Origin: Alphaproteobacteria bacterium
Lineage (GTDB): Bacteria; Pseudomonadota; Alphaproteobacteria; UBA828
Direction: 5' to 3'
NCBI GenBank assembly: GCA_022823305.1
Contig: JAJDXK010000134.1
Location: 1 to 64,000, forward strand
Length of the DNA stretch: 64,000 nucleotides
A program made the position numbers and the translations under genes. The number at the start of each line of letters is the position of its first letter. Position 1 is the stretch's first letter. Below the pieces are notes generated by a model. It searched no databases. It was not told where the DNA came from and saw only the letters and a program-made list of their open reading frames with translations. Below, piece by piece: positions 56,846 through 64,000 of the stretch.

Positions 56846-57760
56846 TCACGCGCCCGCCGCCTGCTCTGCCTCGGCGGCCTCCGCTGCCGCCGGCGCCTCC
56901 GGGGCCGGATCGACGGCCGCGGCCTCGTCCGGCGACGCCGCGGCGTCGCTCGGCGTTTCCTCAGGCGCGCCGGCCTCGGCCGGTGCTTCCGGGGCCGCTT
57001 CGCCTTCGACCGGCGGCAGGTCCTCGGCCAGCCCCTCCTCGGAAGCGCCGACATCGGCGCCCGAGGCCGCGAGCTCCTCCTGCAGGCCGTCGATGACCGC
57101 CCGCGCGAAGAGGTCGCAATAGAGGTTGATCGCGCGGATCGCGTCGTCGTTGCCGGGGATCGGATGGGTGATGAGGTCGGGATCGCAGTTGCTGTCGATG
57201 ATCGCGACCACCGGGATGCCCAGCTTGCGCGCCTCCAGGATCGCGATGTCCTCCTTGTTGGTGTCGATCACCACGAGCATGTCCGGCACGCCACCCATGT
57301 CGCGGATCCCGCCGAGCGCCAGCTCCAGCTTGTTGCGCCGCCGCACAAGCTGCAGCAGCTCCTTCTTGGTCAGGCCGGCGGATTCGTCGGCGAGCGTCGC
57401 CTCCAGGTCGGCGAGCGTCTTGATCGAGCCCGATATGGCCTTCCAGTTGGTCAGCATCCCGCCGAGCCAGCGGTGGTTGACGTAGTACTGGCCGCAGCGC
57501 CGCGCGGTGTCGGCGATCGGCTGCGAGGCCTGGCGCTTGGTGCCGACGAAGAGGATGCGCCCGCCCGCCGCCGCGGCGTCGCGCAGCGAGACCAGCGCCT
57601 GGTGGAGCAGCGGCACGGTCTGCTCCAGGTCGATGACGTGAACGCCGTTCCGCGCCCCGAAGAGATAGGGGCGCATCTTGGGGTTCCAGCGTCTCGTCTG
57701 ATGGCCGAAATGCACGCCGGCCTCGAGAAGCTGGCGCATGGTGAACTCTGGCAATGCCAT
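56846..57760 (-). CDS. rpsB: 30S ribosomal protein S2
   Basis: This 304-residue S2 starts at [41 protein letters not shown] and [14 protein letters not shown] are family motifs. Beyond about residue 235 it carries an Ala/Glu/Pro-rich acidic extension, common in alphaproteobacteria. It begins the rpsB-tsf-pyrH-frr-uppS cluster. Confidence 0.97.
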   Translation of the reverse strand: MALPEFTMRQLLEAGVHFGHQTRRWNPKMRPYLFGARNGVHVIDLEQTVPLLHQALVSLRDAAAAGGRILFVGTKRQASQPIADTARRCGQYYVNHRWLGGMLTNWKAISGSIKTLADLEATLADESAGLTKKELLQLVRRRNKLELALGGIRDMGGVPDMLVVIDTNKEDIAILEARKLGIPVVAIIDSNCDPDLITHPIPGNDDAIRAINLYCDLFARAVIDGLQEELAASGADVGASEEGLAEDLPPVEGEAAPEAPAEAGAPEETPSDAAASPDEAAAVDPAPEAPAAAEAAEAEQAAGA

Positions 57761-57859
57761 GGGTCGTCCCTTCTCCGGTTCGTCCTCCGCGGATCGCGTC
57801 CCGGCCAGGCCGGGCACCGGACCGGCACACCTGCGCGTGCCGTCATCCGCGTGTGAATT

Positions 57860-57876
57860 CCTGCCCCATGGGCAGG
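57860..57876. promoter_or_regulatory. hairpin in the rpsB leader
   Basis: CCTGCCC and GGGCAGG flank a three-base loop, about 100 bases upstream of the rpsB ATG. It is a perfect 7-bp stem that could be part of a ribosomal-protein leader or of the terminator region behind dnaE. Confidence 0.35.
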
Positions 57877-57889
57877 TGCGCGCTTGATA

Positions 57890-57908
57890 GCGCCGGAGAC
57901 ACCGGCGC
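57890..57908. terminator. GC hairpin downstream of dnaE
   Basis: GCGCCGG (57890-57896) and CCGGCGC (57902-57908) flank a five-base loop and begin 9 bases after the dnaE stop codon. No U tract follows on the minus strand. Confidence 0.45.
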
Positions 57909-57916
57909 GCAAGGGC

Positions 57917-60900
57917 TCAGCCGGTACGCGCCACCGGGAGCGCCTGCACGGACGAGACCCCGTCCAGCGCCCCGATCTCGCCGCCGAGGGTCGGGCTGAG
58001 CGCGTACTTGTCGGGCAGGTCGATCTCCACCGTGCCGGCACCGCCCGTCTCGACGAACAGCGCGATGCGCCCGCTGCCCTCTCGTCGGCTCGCCAGCATC
58101 GCGCCAAGGGGCTCCAGCGCGGCGGCATCGTGCACGTGCACCGCGAACCCGGCCGTGCCCTTCGCGAGCCGGGCATCCAGGTCCTCGAAGCCCGTCTGGG
58201 CCGAGAGCTTGACCTCCTCGCCCTCCATGCGGGCCTGGGCCGTCACCAGGACGTGCCGGCCGGGCTCCAGCACCTCGCGTCCGTCGCCGTAGGTCTCGCG
58301 GAAGGCCGCCACCTCGAAGCTCCCGCTGGGATCCGAGAGCTGGATGAAGGCATAGCGCCGCGCACCGGGTCCGCGCTCGCGCACCGAGAGCACCACCCCT
58401 GCGAGGCGGAAGCGGGTCACGCCGGTCGCCAGCTGCCGGCGCACCTGGGCCGAGGGCGTGACGGAGAGCCCCTTGAGCGCGTCCTCGTAGGAATCGAGGG
58501 GATGGGCGGAGAGGTAGAAGCCCACCGCCTCGTGCTCGGCAGCCAGCCGCTCGTTCTGGTTCCAGTCGGCCTGCTCCGGCAGGCTGGGCCGCGGCGCGAG
58601 CGCCGCGTCGTCGCCGTCGAAGAGCGAGGCCTGCGAGCGCGAGAGCCTGGCCTGATTCGAGAAGGCGTGAAGCACGTCCGCGCTCTCGACCATCTGCCGC
58701 CGGTTGGTCGTCAGGCTGTCGAAGGCGCCGGCCTTCGCCAGGTTCTCGATCAGGCGCCGGTTGATCTGGTGCGGATCGACGCGGCCGGCGAGGTCGAAGG
58801 GATCGCGAAAGGGCCCGTTCTGCGTGCGCTCCTCCGCCAGCGCCGCCATCGCCTGCACGCCCACGTTCCTGATGGCGCCGAGCGCATAGCGGATCGCCTT
58901 GGTGCCGTCCGCCTGCCGCTCGACCGAGAAGGTCGCCTGCGAGGCGTTGACGTCGGGCGGCAGCAGCGCGATCCCGAGGCGCTCGAGCTCGCGGCGGAAG
59001 AGCTCCAGCCGGTCGGTGCTGTTGATCTCCAGGCTCATGGAGGCGGCCAGGAACTCGACCGGGTGGTTGGCCTTGAGATAGGCGGTCTGATAGGCGACCA
59101 GCGCGTAGGCCGCGGCGTGGGACTTGTTGAAGCCGTAGCCCGCGAACTTCGCCACCAGCTCGAAGATGCGGCTCGCGTCGCTGCGCGAAACCTCGTTGGC
59201 GAGGGCGCCGCTGACGAAGGTCTCGCGCTGCGCGTCCATCTCCGCCTTGATCTTCTTGCCCATGGCGCGCCGCAGCAGGTCGGCGGAGCCCAGGCTGTAG
59301 CCGGCCAGAACCTTCGCAATCTCCATCACCTGTTCCTGGTAGATGATGACGCCGAAGGTCTCCTCCAGCAGGCCGGCCAGCTTCGGGTGGAGGTAATCCG
59401 GCTTCTCCTTGCCGTGCTTGCAGGCGATATAGCGGGGGATGTTGTCCATCGGCCCCGGCCGGTAGAGCGCGACGAGGGCGATGATGTCCTCGATGCTGTC
59501 CGGCTTGAGGCTGCGCAGCGCATCCCGCATGCCGGCGCTCTCCAGCTGGAACACCCCCATGGCGACGCCGCGGCCCAGCATCTCGTAGGTCGCCTCGTCG
59601 TCGAGCGGAATCGCGTTCAGGTCGATCCCGACGCCGGACCCGCGCAGGATGGCCGCCGTGTGGTCGAGAACAGTGAGGGTCTTGAGACCGAGCAGGTCGA
59701 ACTTCACGAGGCCGGCCATCTCGACGTACTTCATCGAGAACTGGGTCGCCGGCATCTCCGAGCGTGGATCGCGATAGAGGGGCACCAGCTCGCTGAGCGG
59801 CCGGTCGCCGATCACGATGCCTGCGGCGTGGGTCGAGGCGTGGCGGTAGAGCCCTTCCAGCTGCAGCGATATCTCGATCAGGCGCGCGATGGCGGGGTCG
59901 TCGTCGCGCTCGGCCTTGAGCCGGGGCTCCGCGTCCAGCGCCTGTTGCAGGGTCACCGGGTTGGCCGGGTTGTAGGGGACCAGCTTGCACAGACGGTCGA
60001 CGCGGCCGTAGCCGAGGCCGAGAACGCGCCCGACATCGCGCAGCACGGCGCGGGCCTGCAGCTTGCCGAAGGTGATGATCTGGGCGACGCGGTCCTTGCC
60101 GTAGCGCCGGCAGACGTAGTCGATGACCTCGTCGCGCCGCTCCGGGCAGAAGTCGATGTCGAAGTCGGGCATCGACACCCGCTCGGGGTTGAGGAAGCGC
60201 TCGAAGAGGAGGCCGAAGCGGAGCGGATCGAGATCGGTGATGGTGAGCGACCACGCCACCACCGAGCCGGCGCCCGAGCCGCGCCCGGGGCCCACCGGAA
60301 TCCCCTCTCCCCGCGCCCAGCGCACGATGTCGGCGACGATGAGGAAGTAGCCCGCGAACTGCATGTCGATGATGACGTCGAGCTCGTAGGCGAGCCGCTC
60401 GCGGTAGGGCTGCGCCGCCGCCTCTCGCGCCGCGCCGTCCAAGTCGTCGCGCAAGACCTGCGCTTCGAGGCGGCGCTCGAGCCCGTCGGCGGCCCGGGCG
60501 CGCAGCGCATCCGCCTCGCTCGCTTCTCCGGCCACGGTGAAGACCGGCAGGATCGGCTCCCGCGTCGGCGCCATCACGGCGCAGCGCCGCGCGACGACGA
60601 GGGTGTTGTCGACCGCCTCCGGGAGGTCCGCGAACAACGCCCGCATCTCGTCGGCCGGACGGAAGCGATGCTGCGGCGTGAGCCGGCGCCGGTTCTCGTC
60701 CTCGACGTGGCTGTTCTGGGCGATGCAGAGCAGCGCGTCGTGCGCCTCGAACGTCTCCTCGCGCAGGAAGTAGGCGTCGTTGGTCGCGACCAGCGGCAGC
60801 GCGAGCTCGTCGGCCAGCGCGACCAGATGCGCCTCGACCTGCTCCTCCTCGGTCAGGCCATGGCGCATGAGCTCGACGTAGAGCCGGCCGGGGAAGATTT

Positions 60901-61393
60901 CGCCGAGCTGCCCCAGCAGCGTGCGCGCCGCCTTGACCTGGCCGTCCAGAAGCAGCCGGCCGACCGGCCCGGCGGGGCCGCCGGTGAGCGCGAGCAATCC
61001 CTCGGACCGCGCCGCCAGCGCATCGAGCGCAACCAGGGGCTGCCCCCCCTCGTCGCCATCGATGAAGGCCCCGCTGGTAAGCGCCATCAGGTTGCCGTAC
61101 CCGGTCTCGTCCTGGGCCAGCAGGAGAAGCGACGCGGCCGCGCGGCCGTGCTGGCCGGGCTGCTCCGCGCCCGTGCCGATTCCGAGGTCGCAGCCGACGA
61201 TGGGCTGCACGCCGGACTTGCGGCAGGCCTCCGAGAACTCCAGCGCGCCGAACATGTTGCCGCGATCGGCAATCGCGACGGCGGGCATGCGCCACTCGCG
61301 GCAGATCTCGACCAACTCGTCGAGCCTGATGGCGCCCTCCAGCAGCGAGTAGGCCGTGCGAACACGAAGATGGACGAAATCTGCGTGGGCCAT
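57917..61393 (-). CDS. dnaE: DNA polymerase III subunit alpha
   Basis: This is the 1158-residue replicative polymerase. The N-terminal PHP domain starts at HLRVRTAYSLLEGAI; the catalytic Asp pair lies in MPDFDIDFCPERRDEVIDY, with GPGRGSGAGSVVAW, GYGFNKSHAAAYALVAYQ and a C-terminal OB fold. ATG at 61393 is chosen by the family start. The C-terminal tau-binding region is retained. Confidence 0.97.
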   Translation of the reverse strand: MAHADFVHLRVRTAYSLLEGAIRLDELVEICREWRMPAVAIADRGNMFGALEFSEACRKSGVQPIVGCDLGIGTGAEQPGQHGRAAASLLLLAQDETGYGNLMALTSGAFIDGDEGGQPLVALDALAARSEGLLALTGGPAGPVGRLLLDGQVKAARTLLGQLGEIFPGRLYVELMRHGLTEEEQVEAHLVALADELALPLVATNDAYFLREETFEAHDALLCIAQNSHVEDENRRRLTPQHRFRPADEMRALFADLPEAVDNTLVVARRCAVMAPTREPILPVFTVAGEASEADALRARAADGLERRLEAQVLRDDLDGAAREAAAQPYRERLAYELDVIIDMQFAGYFLIVADIVRWARGEGIPVGPGRGSGAGSVVAWSLTITDLDPLRFGLLFERFLNPERVSMPDFDIDFCPERRDEVIDYVCRRYGKDRVAQIITFGKLQARAVLRDVGRVLGLGYGRVDRLCKLVPYNPANPVTLQQALDAEPRLKAERDDDPAIARLIEISLQLEGLYRHASTHAAGIVIGDRPLSELVPLYRDPRSEMPATQFSMKYVEMAGLVKFDLLGLKTLTVLDHTAAILRGSGVGIDLNAIPLDDEATYEMLGRGVAMGVFQLESAGMRDALRSLKPDSIEDIIALVALYRPGPMDNIPRYIACKHGKEKPDYLHPKLAGLLEETFGVIIYQEQVMEIAKVLAGYSLGSADLLRRAMGKKIKAEMDAQRETFVSGALANEVSRSDASRIFELVAKFAGYGFNKSHAAAYALVAYQTAYLKANHPVEFLAASMSLEINSTDRLELFRRELERLGIALLPPDVNASQATFSVERQADGTKAIRYALGAIRNVGVQAMAALAEERTQNGPFRDPFDLAGRVDPHQINRRLIENLAKAGAFDSLTTNRRQMVESADVLHAFSNQARLSRSQASLFDGDDAALAPRPSLPEQADWNQNERLAAEHEAVGFYLSAHPLDSYEDALKGLSVTPSAQVRRQLATGVTRFRLAGVVLSVRERGPGARRYAFIQLSDPSGSFEVAAFRETYGDGREVLEPGRHVLVTAQARMEGEEVKLSAQTGFEDLDARLAKGTAGFAVHVHDAAALEPLGAMLASRREGSGRIALFVETGGAGTVEIDLPDKYALSPTLGGEIGALDGVSSVQALPVARTG

Positions 61394-61558
61394 GGCAGTC
61401 CCGTGTGCGAATCGCTGCGGTCGTCTGACGCCCGATAGATGCCACAGGGCGCCGCCGCCGTCACCTGCCCCTGCCCGGAGCAACGGATCGCGGATGACTC
61501 GACGAGGCCCGCTTTGCTAGAGTCGCCGATCGACTGAAGGAACCGGGGGCCGAGCGAG

Positions 61559-62209
61559 ATGGACGATCACGGAGAGGGCCAGACTTACCGGGCCGAGACC
61601 GAGCTGCGCGATACCATGGGCGAGACTATGGACATCGCGCTGAAGAAGTGCATTCCCTCGCTCGACAAGCATTGCAAGGCGTTCATCAGGCGTTCGCCCT
61701 TCCTCTGCATCGGCACCAGCGGCGCGAGCGGCCGCGCCGATGTCTCGCCGCGCGGCGACCCACCGGGCTTCGTCCAGATTCTCGACGACAACACGCTCTT
61801 CATCCCCGACAGGCCGGGCAACAACCGGCTCGACACGATGACCAACATCATCGAGAACCCGAACGTCGGCCTGCTCTTCCTGGTCCCCGGCTTCGACGAC
61901 ACGCTGCGCGTGAACGGCAAGGCGACGATCGTTCGCGACGAGGCGCTGGCGCAGGCGGCCGTGGTCAACGGCAAGGAGCCGAAGGTCGGCATCAGGGTCG
62001 AGGTCCAGGAGGCCTTCCTGCACTGCGCCAAGGCGTTCAAGCGCTCGCGGCTGTGGGACGAGGAGAGCAGGCAGGACCGCAAGGAGATGCCGACGCTCGG
62101 CCGCATGATCCTGGAGCAGACCGCGCCGCCGGCCGAGCCGCCGGCGGAGGAGACGGTCAAGGAGGCCGACGAGTTCGTCGAGGAGAACTACCGCACCGAG
62201 CTCTACTAG
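61559..62209 (+). CDS. PPOX-class (pyridoxamine phosphate oxidase-like) flavoprotein
   Basis: This is a 216-residue split-barrel FMN protein of the MSMEG_1061-like group. SPFLCIGTSGASGRADVSPRGD, PDRPGNNRLDTMTNI and VGLLFLVPGFDDTLRVNG, noted by their cores SPRGD and DRPGNNR, are typical. It is cytoplasmic, substrate unknown. It lies 54 bp upstream of a cupin gene. Confidence 0.9.
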   Translation: MDDHGEGQTYRAETELRDTMGETMDIALKKCIPSLDKHCKAFIRRSPFLCIGTSGASGRADVSPRGDPPGFVQILDDNTLFIPDRPGNNRLDTMTNIIENPNVGLLFLVPGFDDTLRVNGKATIVRDEALAQAAVVNGKEPKVGIRVEVQEAFLHCAKAFKRSRLWDEESRQDRKEMPTLGRMILEQTAPPAEPPAEETVKEADEFVEENYRTELY

Positions 62210-62263
62210 GGGATCGGGCGGGACGGGCGCCACTTCGCGCGCGCCAGCAACAGGAGCTTCGCC

Positions 62264-62806
62264 ATGGTCGACCGGATCGATGTCAGCCCCGAATTCATGG
62301 AGCAGGAGCGGGTCGCGCGCTTCAAGGACCTGAAGTCGAGCGCCCATGCCTTCGTCGATGCGCTGATTCCCGGCTACGAGCGCGACATCTTCAACATCAT
62401 CGGCCGCGGCGTGGTCGAGGACAAGGAGCTCGCGCCGCCGATCACCGACAACCGCGACTTCAACGTCGGTCTGATCAAGGCCGATCCCGGCAAGGGCGCC
62501 TCGCTGCATATCCACGAGACCAACGAGGTGTTCATTCCACTCACCGGCAAGTGGGGCATCTACTGGCAGAACAGCGACGGCCAGCGGCACGAGGTCGTGC
62601 TCGAGCCCTACGACACCGTCTCGGTCCCCATCGGCGCGAGCCGGGGCTTCCGCAACGCCGGCGACGAGACGGCGCTGATGCTGGCCGTGGTGGGCGGCAC
62701 CGACCCCGGCAAGGTGCACTGGCCGGACGAGACCATCGAGGAAGGGCGGCGCTACGGCATCGGCCTCGACGAGAACGGAGACCTCGTCAAGCTCGACGGA
62801 GCCTGA
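62264..62806 (+). CDS. cupin-domain protein
   Basis: This is a 180-residue single cupin. The first motif SLHIHETNEVFIPLTG provides His/His/Glu metal ligands and the second part is VSVPIGASRGFRN. It probably binds a metal ion in an oxygenase, isomerase or binding role. CAACAGGAG precedes the ATG. Confidence 0.88.
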   Translation: MVDRIDVSPEFMEQERVARFKDLKSSAHAFVDALIPGYERDIFNIIGRGVVEDKELAPPITDNRDFNVGLIKADPGKGASLHIHETNEVFIPLTGKWGIYWQNSDGQRHEVVLEPYDTVSVPIGASRGFRNAGDETALMLAVVGGTDPGKVHWPDETIEEGRRYGIGLDENGDLVKLDGA

Positions 62807-62838
62807 GCGCGGGCGCTCGGGCCATCCCTTGCAGCCGC

Positions 62839-62866
62839 TTGACAGGCGCCGACCAGGCGCTAATGT
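62839..62866 (+). promoter_or_regulatory. candidate rpmG promoter
   Basis: TTGACA at 62839-62844, a 16-base spacer and TAATGT at 62861-62866 lie 40 bases upstream of the rpmG start. The -35 is a full consensus match. Confidence 0.6.
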
Positions 62867-62905
62867 CGCCACCACCTCAACGGCAGCAAGAGTCGGGCGG
62901 ATTCG

Positions 62906-63073
62906 ATGGCCAAGGCCAACAGCATCCTGATCAAGCTCGTCAGCTCGGCGGGAACCGGGTTCTACTACACGACGCGCAAGAACCCGCGCAGCCAGACCGA
63001 CAAGCTGTCGCTTCGCAAGTACGATCCCGTCGCCCGCAAGCACGTGGTCTTCAAGGAAGCGAAGATCAAATAG
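62906..63073 (+). CDS. rpmG: 50S ribosomal protein L33
   Basis: This is the standard 55-residue L33. [26 protein letters not shown] and [11 protein letters not shown] are the family pattern. It has none of the four zinc-binding Cys of the C+ form, so it is the zinc-free type. Confidence 0.97.
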   Translation: MAKANSILIKLVSSAGTGFYYTTRKNPRSQTDKLSLRKYDPVARKHVVFKEAKIK

Positions 63074-63090
63074 AGCTCGCAGGATCTTCC

Positions 63091-63579
63091 ATGTCATTCG
63101 GGGGGCAACGCCGGCGACGCGCCGGCGGGGTTCTTGCAGCCGCCGCGGGCCTGCTGCTGGCGCTGGCGGTCGCGCTCGCGCCCGCCGCGACGCGGGCCGA
63201 CATGGCGAGCGGCTGGCAGGCCTACACCGCAGGCGACTACGAGACGGCGATCCGCATCTGGCAGCCGCTCGCCGAGGCCGGCGACCACCAGGCGGCCTAC
63301 GCGCTCGGCATGGCCTGGCAGATCACGGGCAGGCCCGGAGAGGCGGTGCCCTGGTACGAGCAGGCCGCGCAGGCCGGCGTGACCCAGGCGCAGGTCCTCC
63401 TCGGCACGATCTATGCCAGGGGCAGCGACGTGCCCCGCGACCTGGTGCGCGCCTATGCCTGGCTGCACCGGGCAGCAGAGGCGGAGGGCCCGAACGCCCA
63501 GCTCATGCTCGATTCGGTCGCGGCCCTGATGACCGCCGAGGAGATCGCGGCGGCCAAGGCGTTGAGCGCGACCCTCTAG
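63091..63579 (+). CDS. exported Sel1/TPR repeat protein
   Basis: This 162-residue protein has a signal peptide (Arg-rich start, hydrophobic GLLLALAVALAPAATRA) and Sel1-like repeats (DYETAIRIWQPLAEAGDHQAAYALG, AVPWYEQAAQAGVTQAQVLLG, RAYAWLHRAAEAEG; seen as three units). It probably scaffolds protein contacts in the periplasm. It lies 17 bp after rpmG. Confidence 0.88.
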   Translation: MSFGGQRRRRAGGVLAAAAGLLLALAVALAPAATRADMASGWQAYTAGDYETAIRIWQPLAEAGDHQAAYALGMAWQITGRPGEAVPWYEQAAQAGVTQAQVLLGTIYARGSDVPRDLVRAYAWLHRAAEAEGPNAQLMLDSVAALMTAEEIAAAKALSATL

Positions 63580-63713
63580 CCCTTCCCTTCGCAACGGCTG
63601 ACTGACACCGCGCGGCGACGGCGCTTGCCGTGCCCGTGCCGAGCCTGCCATCGGCCCGAGCGCGTCCCGGCCCCGGTCGGGCTCGGAGCGCCAGATCGTT
63701 CTTGACGCCCCAT

Positions 63714-63736
63714 AACCTTCATTCAAAATACATCTT
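63714..63736 (+). promoter_or_regulatory. candidate NsrR-type operator upstream of nirK
   Basis: The right half AAATACATCTT (63726-63736) fits the 11-base half-site AAATRCATCTT of the nitric-oxide sensor NsrR. The left half AACCTTCATTC (63714-63724) matches 7 of 11 positions of the inverted partner, with a one-base centre. It lies in an AT-rich island 116 bases upstream of the nirK start. No FNR/NnrR-type TTGAT-N4-ATCAA palindrome was seen. Confidence 0.4.
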
Positions 63737-63851
63737 ATAACGCCTGTCGGTCGTCGCCGCGGGTTGCCGAATGCCCTGGGCGCAGGGCCAGTCCGCGAGC
63801 GGACGAATCGACGAGACGTCGTGAGGCAACAGTCGACAGGAGGCAACCGCC

Positions 63852-64000
63852 ATGCTGCATGTGAACAGGCGTGACGTTCTGAAGATGGGCGGTGCGTTGG
63901 GCGCTGCGTCGGCCGCGACCCCCGTCATGGTGGCCTCGGCCAGCGAGGGGGACGTCAGCGGCCTGCCGCGCGTCAAGCAGGAGCTCGTCGCCCCGCCCTT
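63852..64000 (+). CDS. nirK: copper-containing nitrite reductase, 5' end only
   Basis: The first 49 codons of a gene cut by the window edge are visible. NRRDVLKMGGALGAA is a twin-arginine-type signal, and the mature start SGLPRVKQELVAPPF is the conserved N-terminus of copper nitrite reductase NirK (nitrite to nitric oxide, periplasm). AGGAGG precedes the ATG. With so little sequence another multicopper oxidase cannot be excluded, but LPRxKxELVxPPF is quite specific. Confidence 0.7.
   Translation, partial: MLHVNRRDVLKMGGALGAASAATPVMVASASEGDVSGLPRVKQELVAPP

Noticed and set aside
57884-61438. Open frame of 1184 codons on the plus strand opposite dnaE
   Set aside because: It is an antisense shadow of dnaE with Leu/Val/Arg/Glu-rich translation lacking any domain.
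63702-63741. Sigma-70 promoter TTGACG...TATAAC upstream of nirK
   Set aside because: The spacer would be 28 bases, too long for a functional pair.

Overview
The window is chromosomal DNA of a high-GC alphaproteobacterium, probably near the Rhodospirillales-type lineages. The evidence is gene content and order: hemC-hemD-mitofilin-hemY with tsaD divergent and gpsA nearby, sppA-ihfB-lapA-pyrF'-trpF-trpB-trpA-accD-folC, aroA-cmk-rpsA, a FYDLN-type zinc protein, an MmcB-type nuclease, and dnaE-rpsB-tsf-pyrH-frr-uppS. Six tRNA genes are present (Thr-CGT, Leu-GAG, Leu-CAG, Ala-GGC, Gln-TTG as listed; five loci with one tandem pair). I saw no rRNA, CRISPR array, transposase or integrase.

Bases 1-12850 form an accessory amide-utilisation locus with two divergent arms. 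The left arm (minus strand) reads: a small subunit of the N,N-dimethylformamidase (DMFase) family, two colinear 786-residue DMFase-type large subunits in tandem, and a Tat-exported periplasmic binding protein. The right arm (plus strand) reads: a paralogous Tat-exported binding protein, two ABC ATPases, two permeases and a DUF1330 protein. The layout suggests uptake of a small amide by one transporter served by two receptors, then hydrolysis by one small subunit pairing with two different large subunits. The two large subunits differ (Asn versus Asp) at a position next to the predicted iron site. The left arm looks less GC-rich than the right arm.

Bases 13200-21440 hold tRNA-Thr, the heme/mitofilin operon, tsaD, a secreted sulfatase-modifying-factor-like protein, gpsA and a tandem tRNA-Leu pair. 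Bases 21470-25110 hold a cyclase-family amidohydrolase, a HyuA-type hydantoinase/oxoprolinase with no HyuB, and an unknown protein. Bases 25159-36604 are housekeeping: trxA, folC, accD, trpA, trpB, trpF, a broken pyrF, lapA, ihfB, sppA, rpsA, cmk and aroA. Bases 36737-47114 mix core genes (FYDLN protein, tRNA-Ala, response regulator, O-acetylhomoserine sulfhydrylase, purB, tRNA-Gln, MmcB, histidinol phosphatase) with accessory ones (two SDRs, a lipoprotein, an unknown Cys-containing protein, a higBA toxin-antitoxin pair).

Bases 47269-53803 are accessory and catabolic: a secreted sphingomyelinase-like phosphodiesterase, an amidohydrolase, a luciferase-like monooxygenase, a class III aminotransferase and an amidase-signature enzyme. 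Bases 53847-61393 are the translation/cell-envelope operon and dnaE. Bases 61559-63579 carry a PPOX flavoprotein, a cupin, rpmG and a Sel1-like protein. The window ends inside what looks like the start of a copper nitrite reductase gene (nirK), preceded by a candidate NsrR operator.
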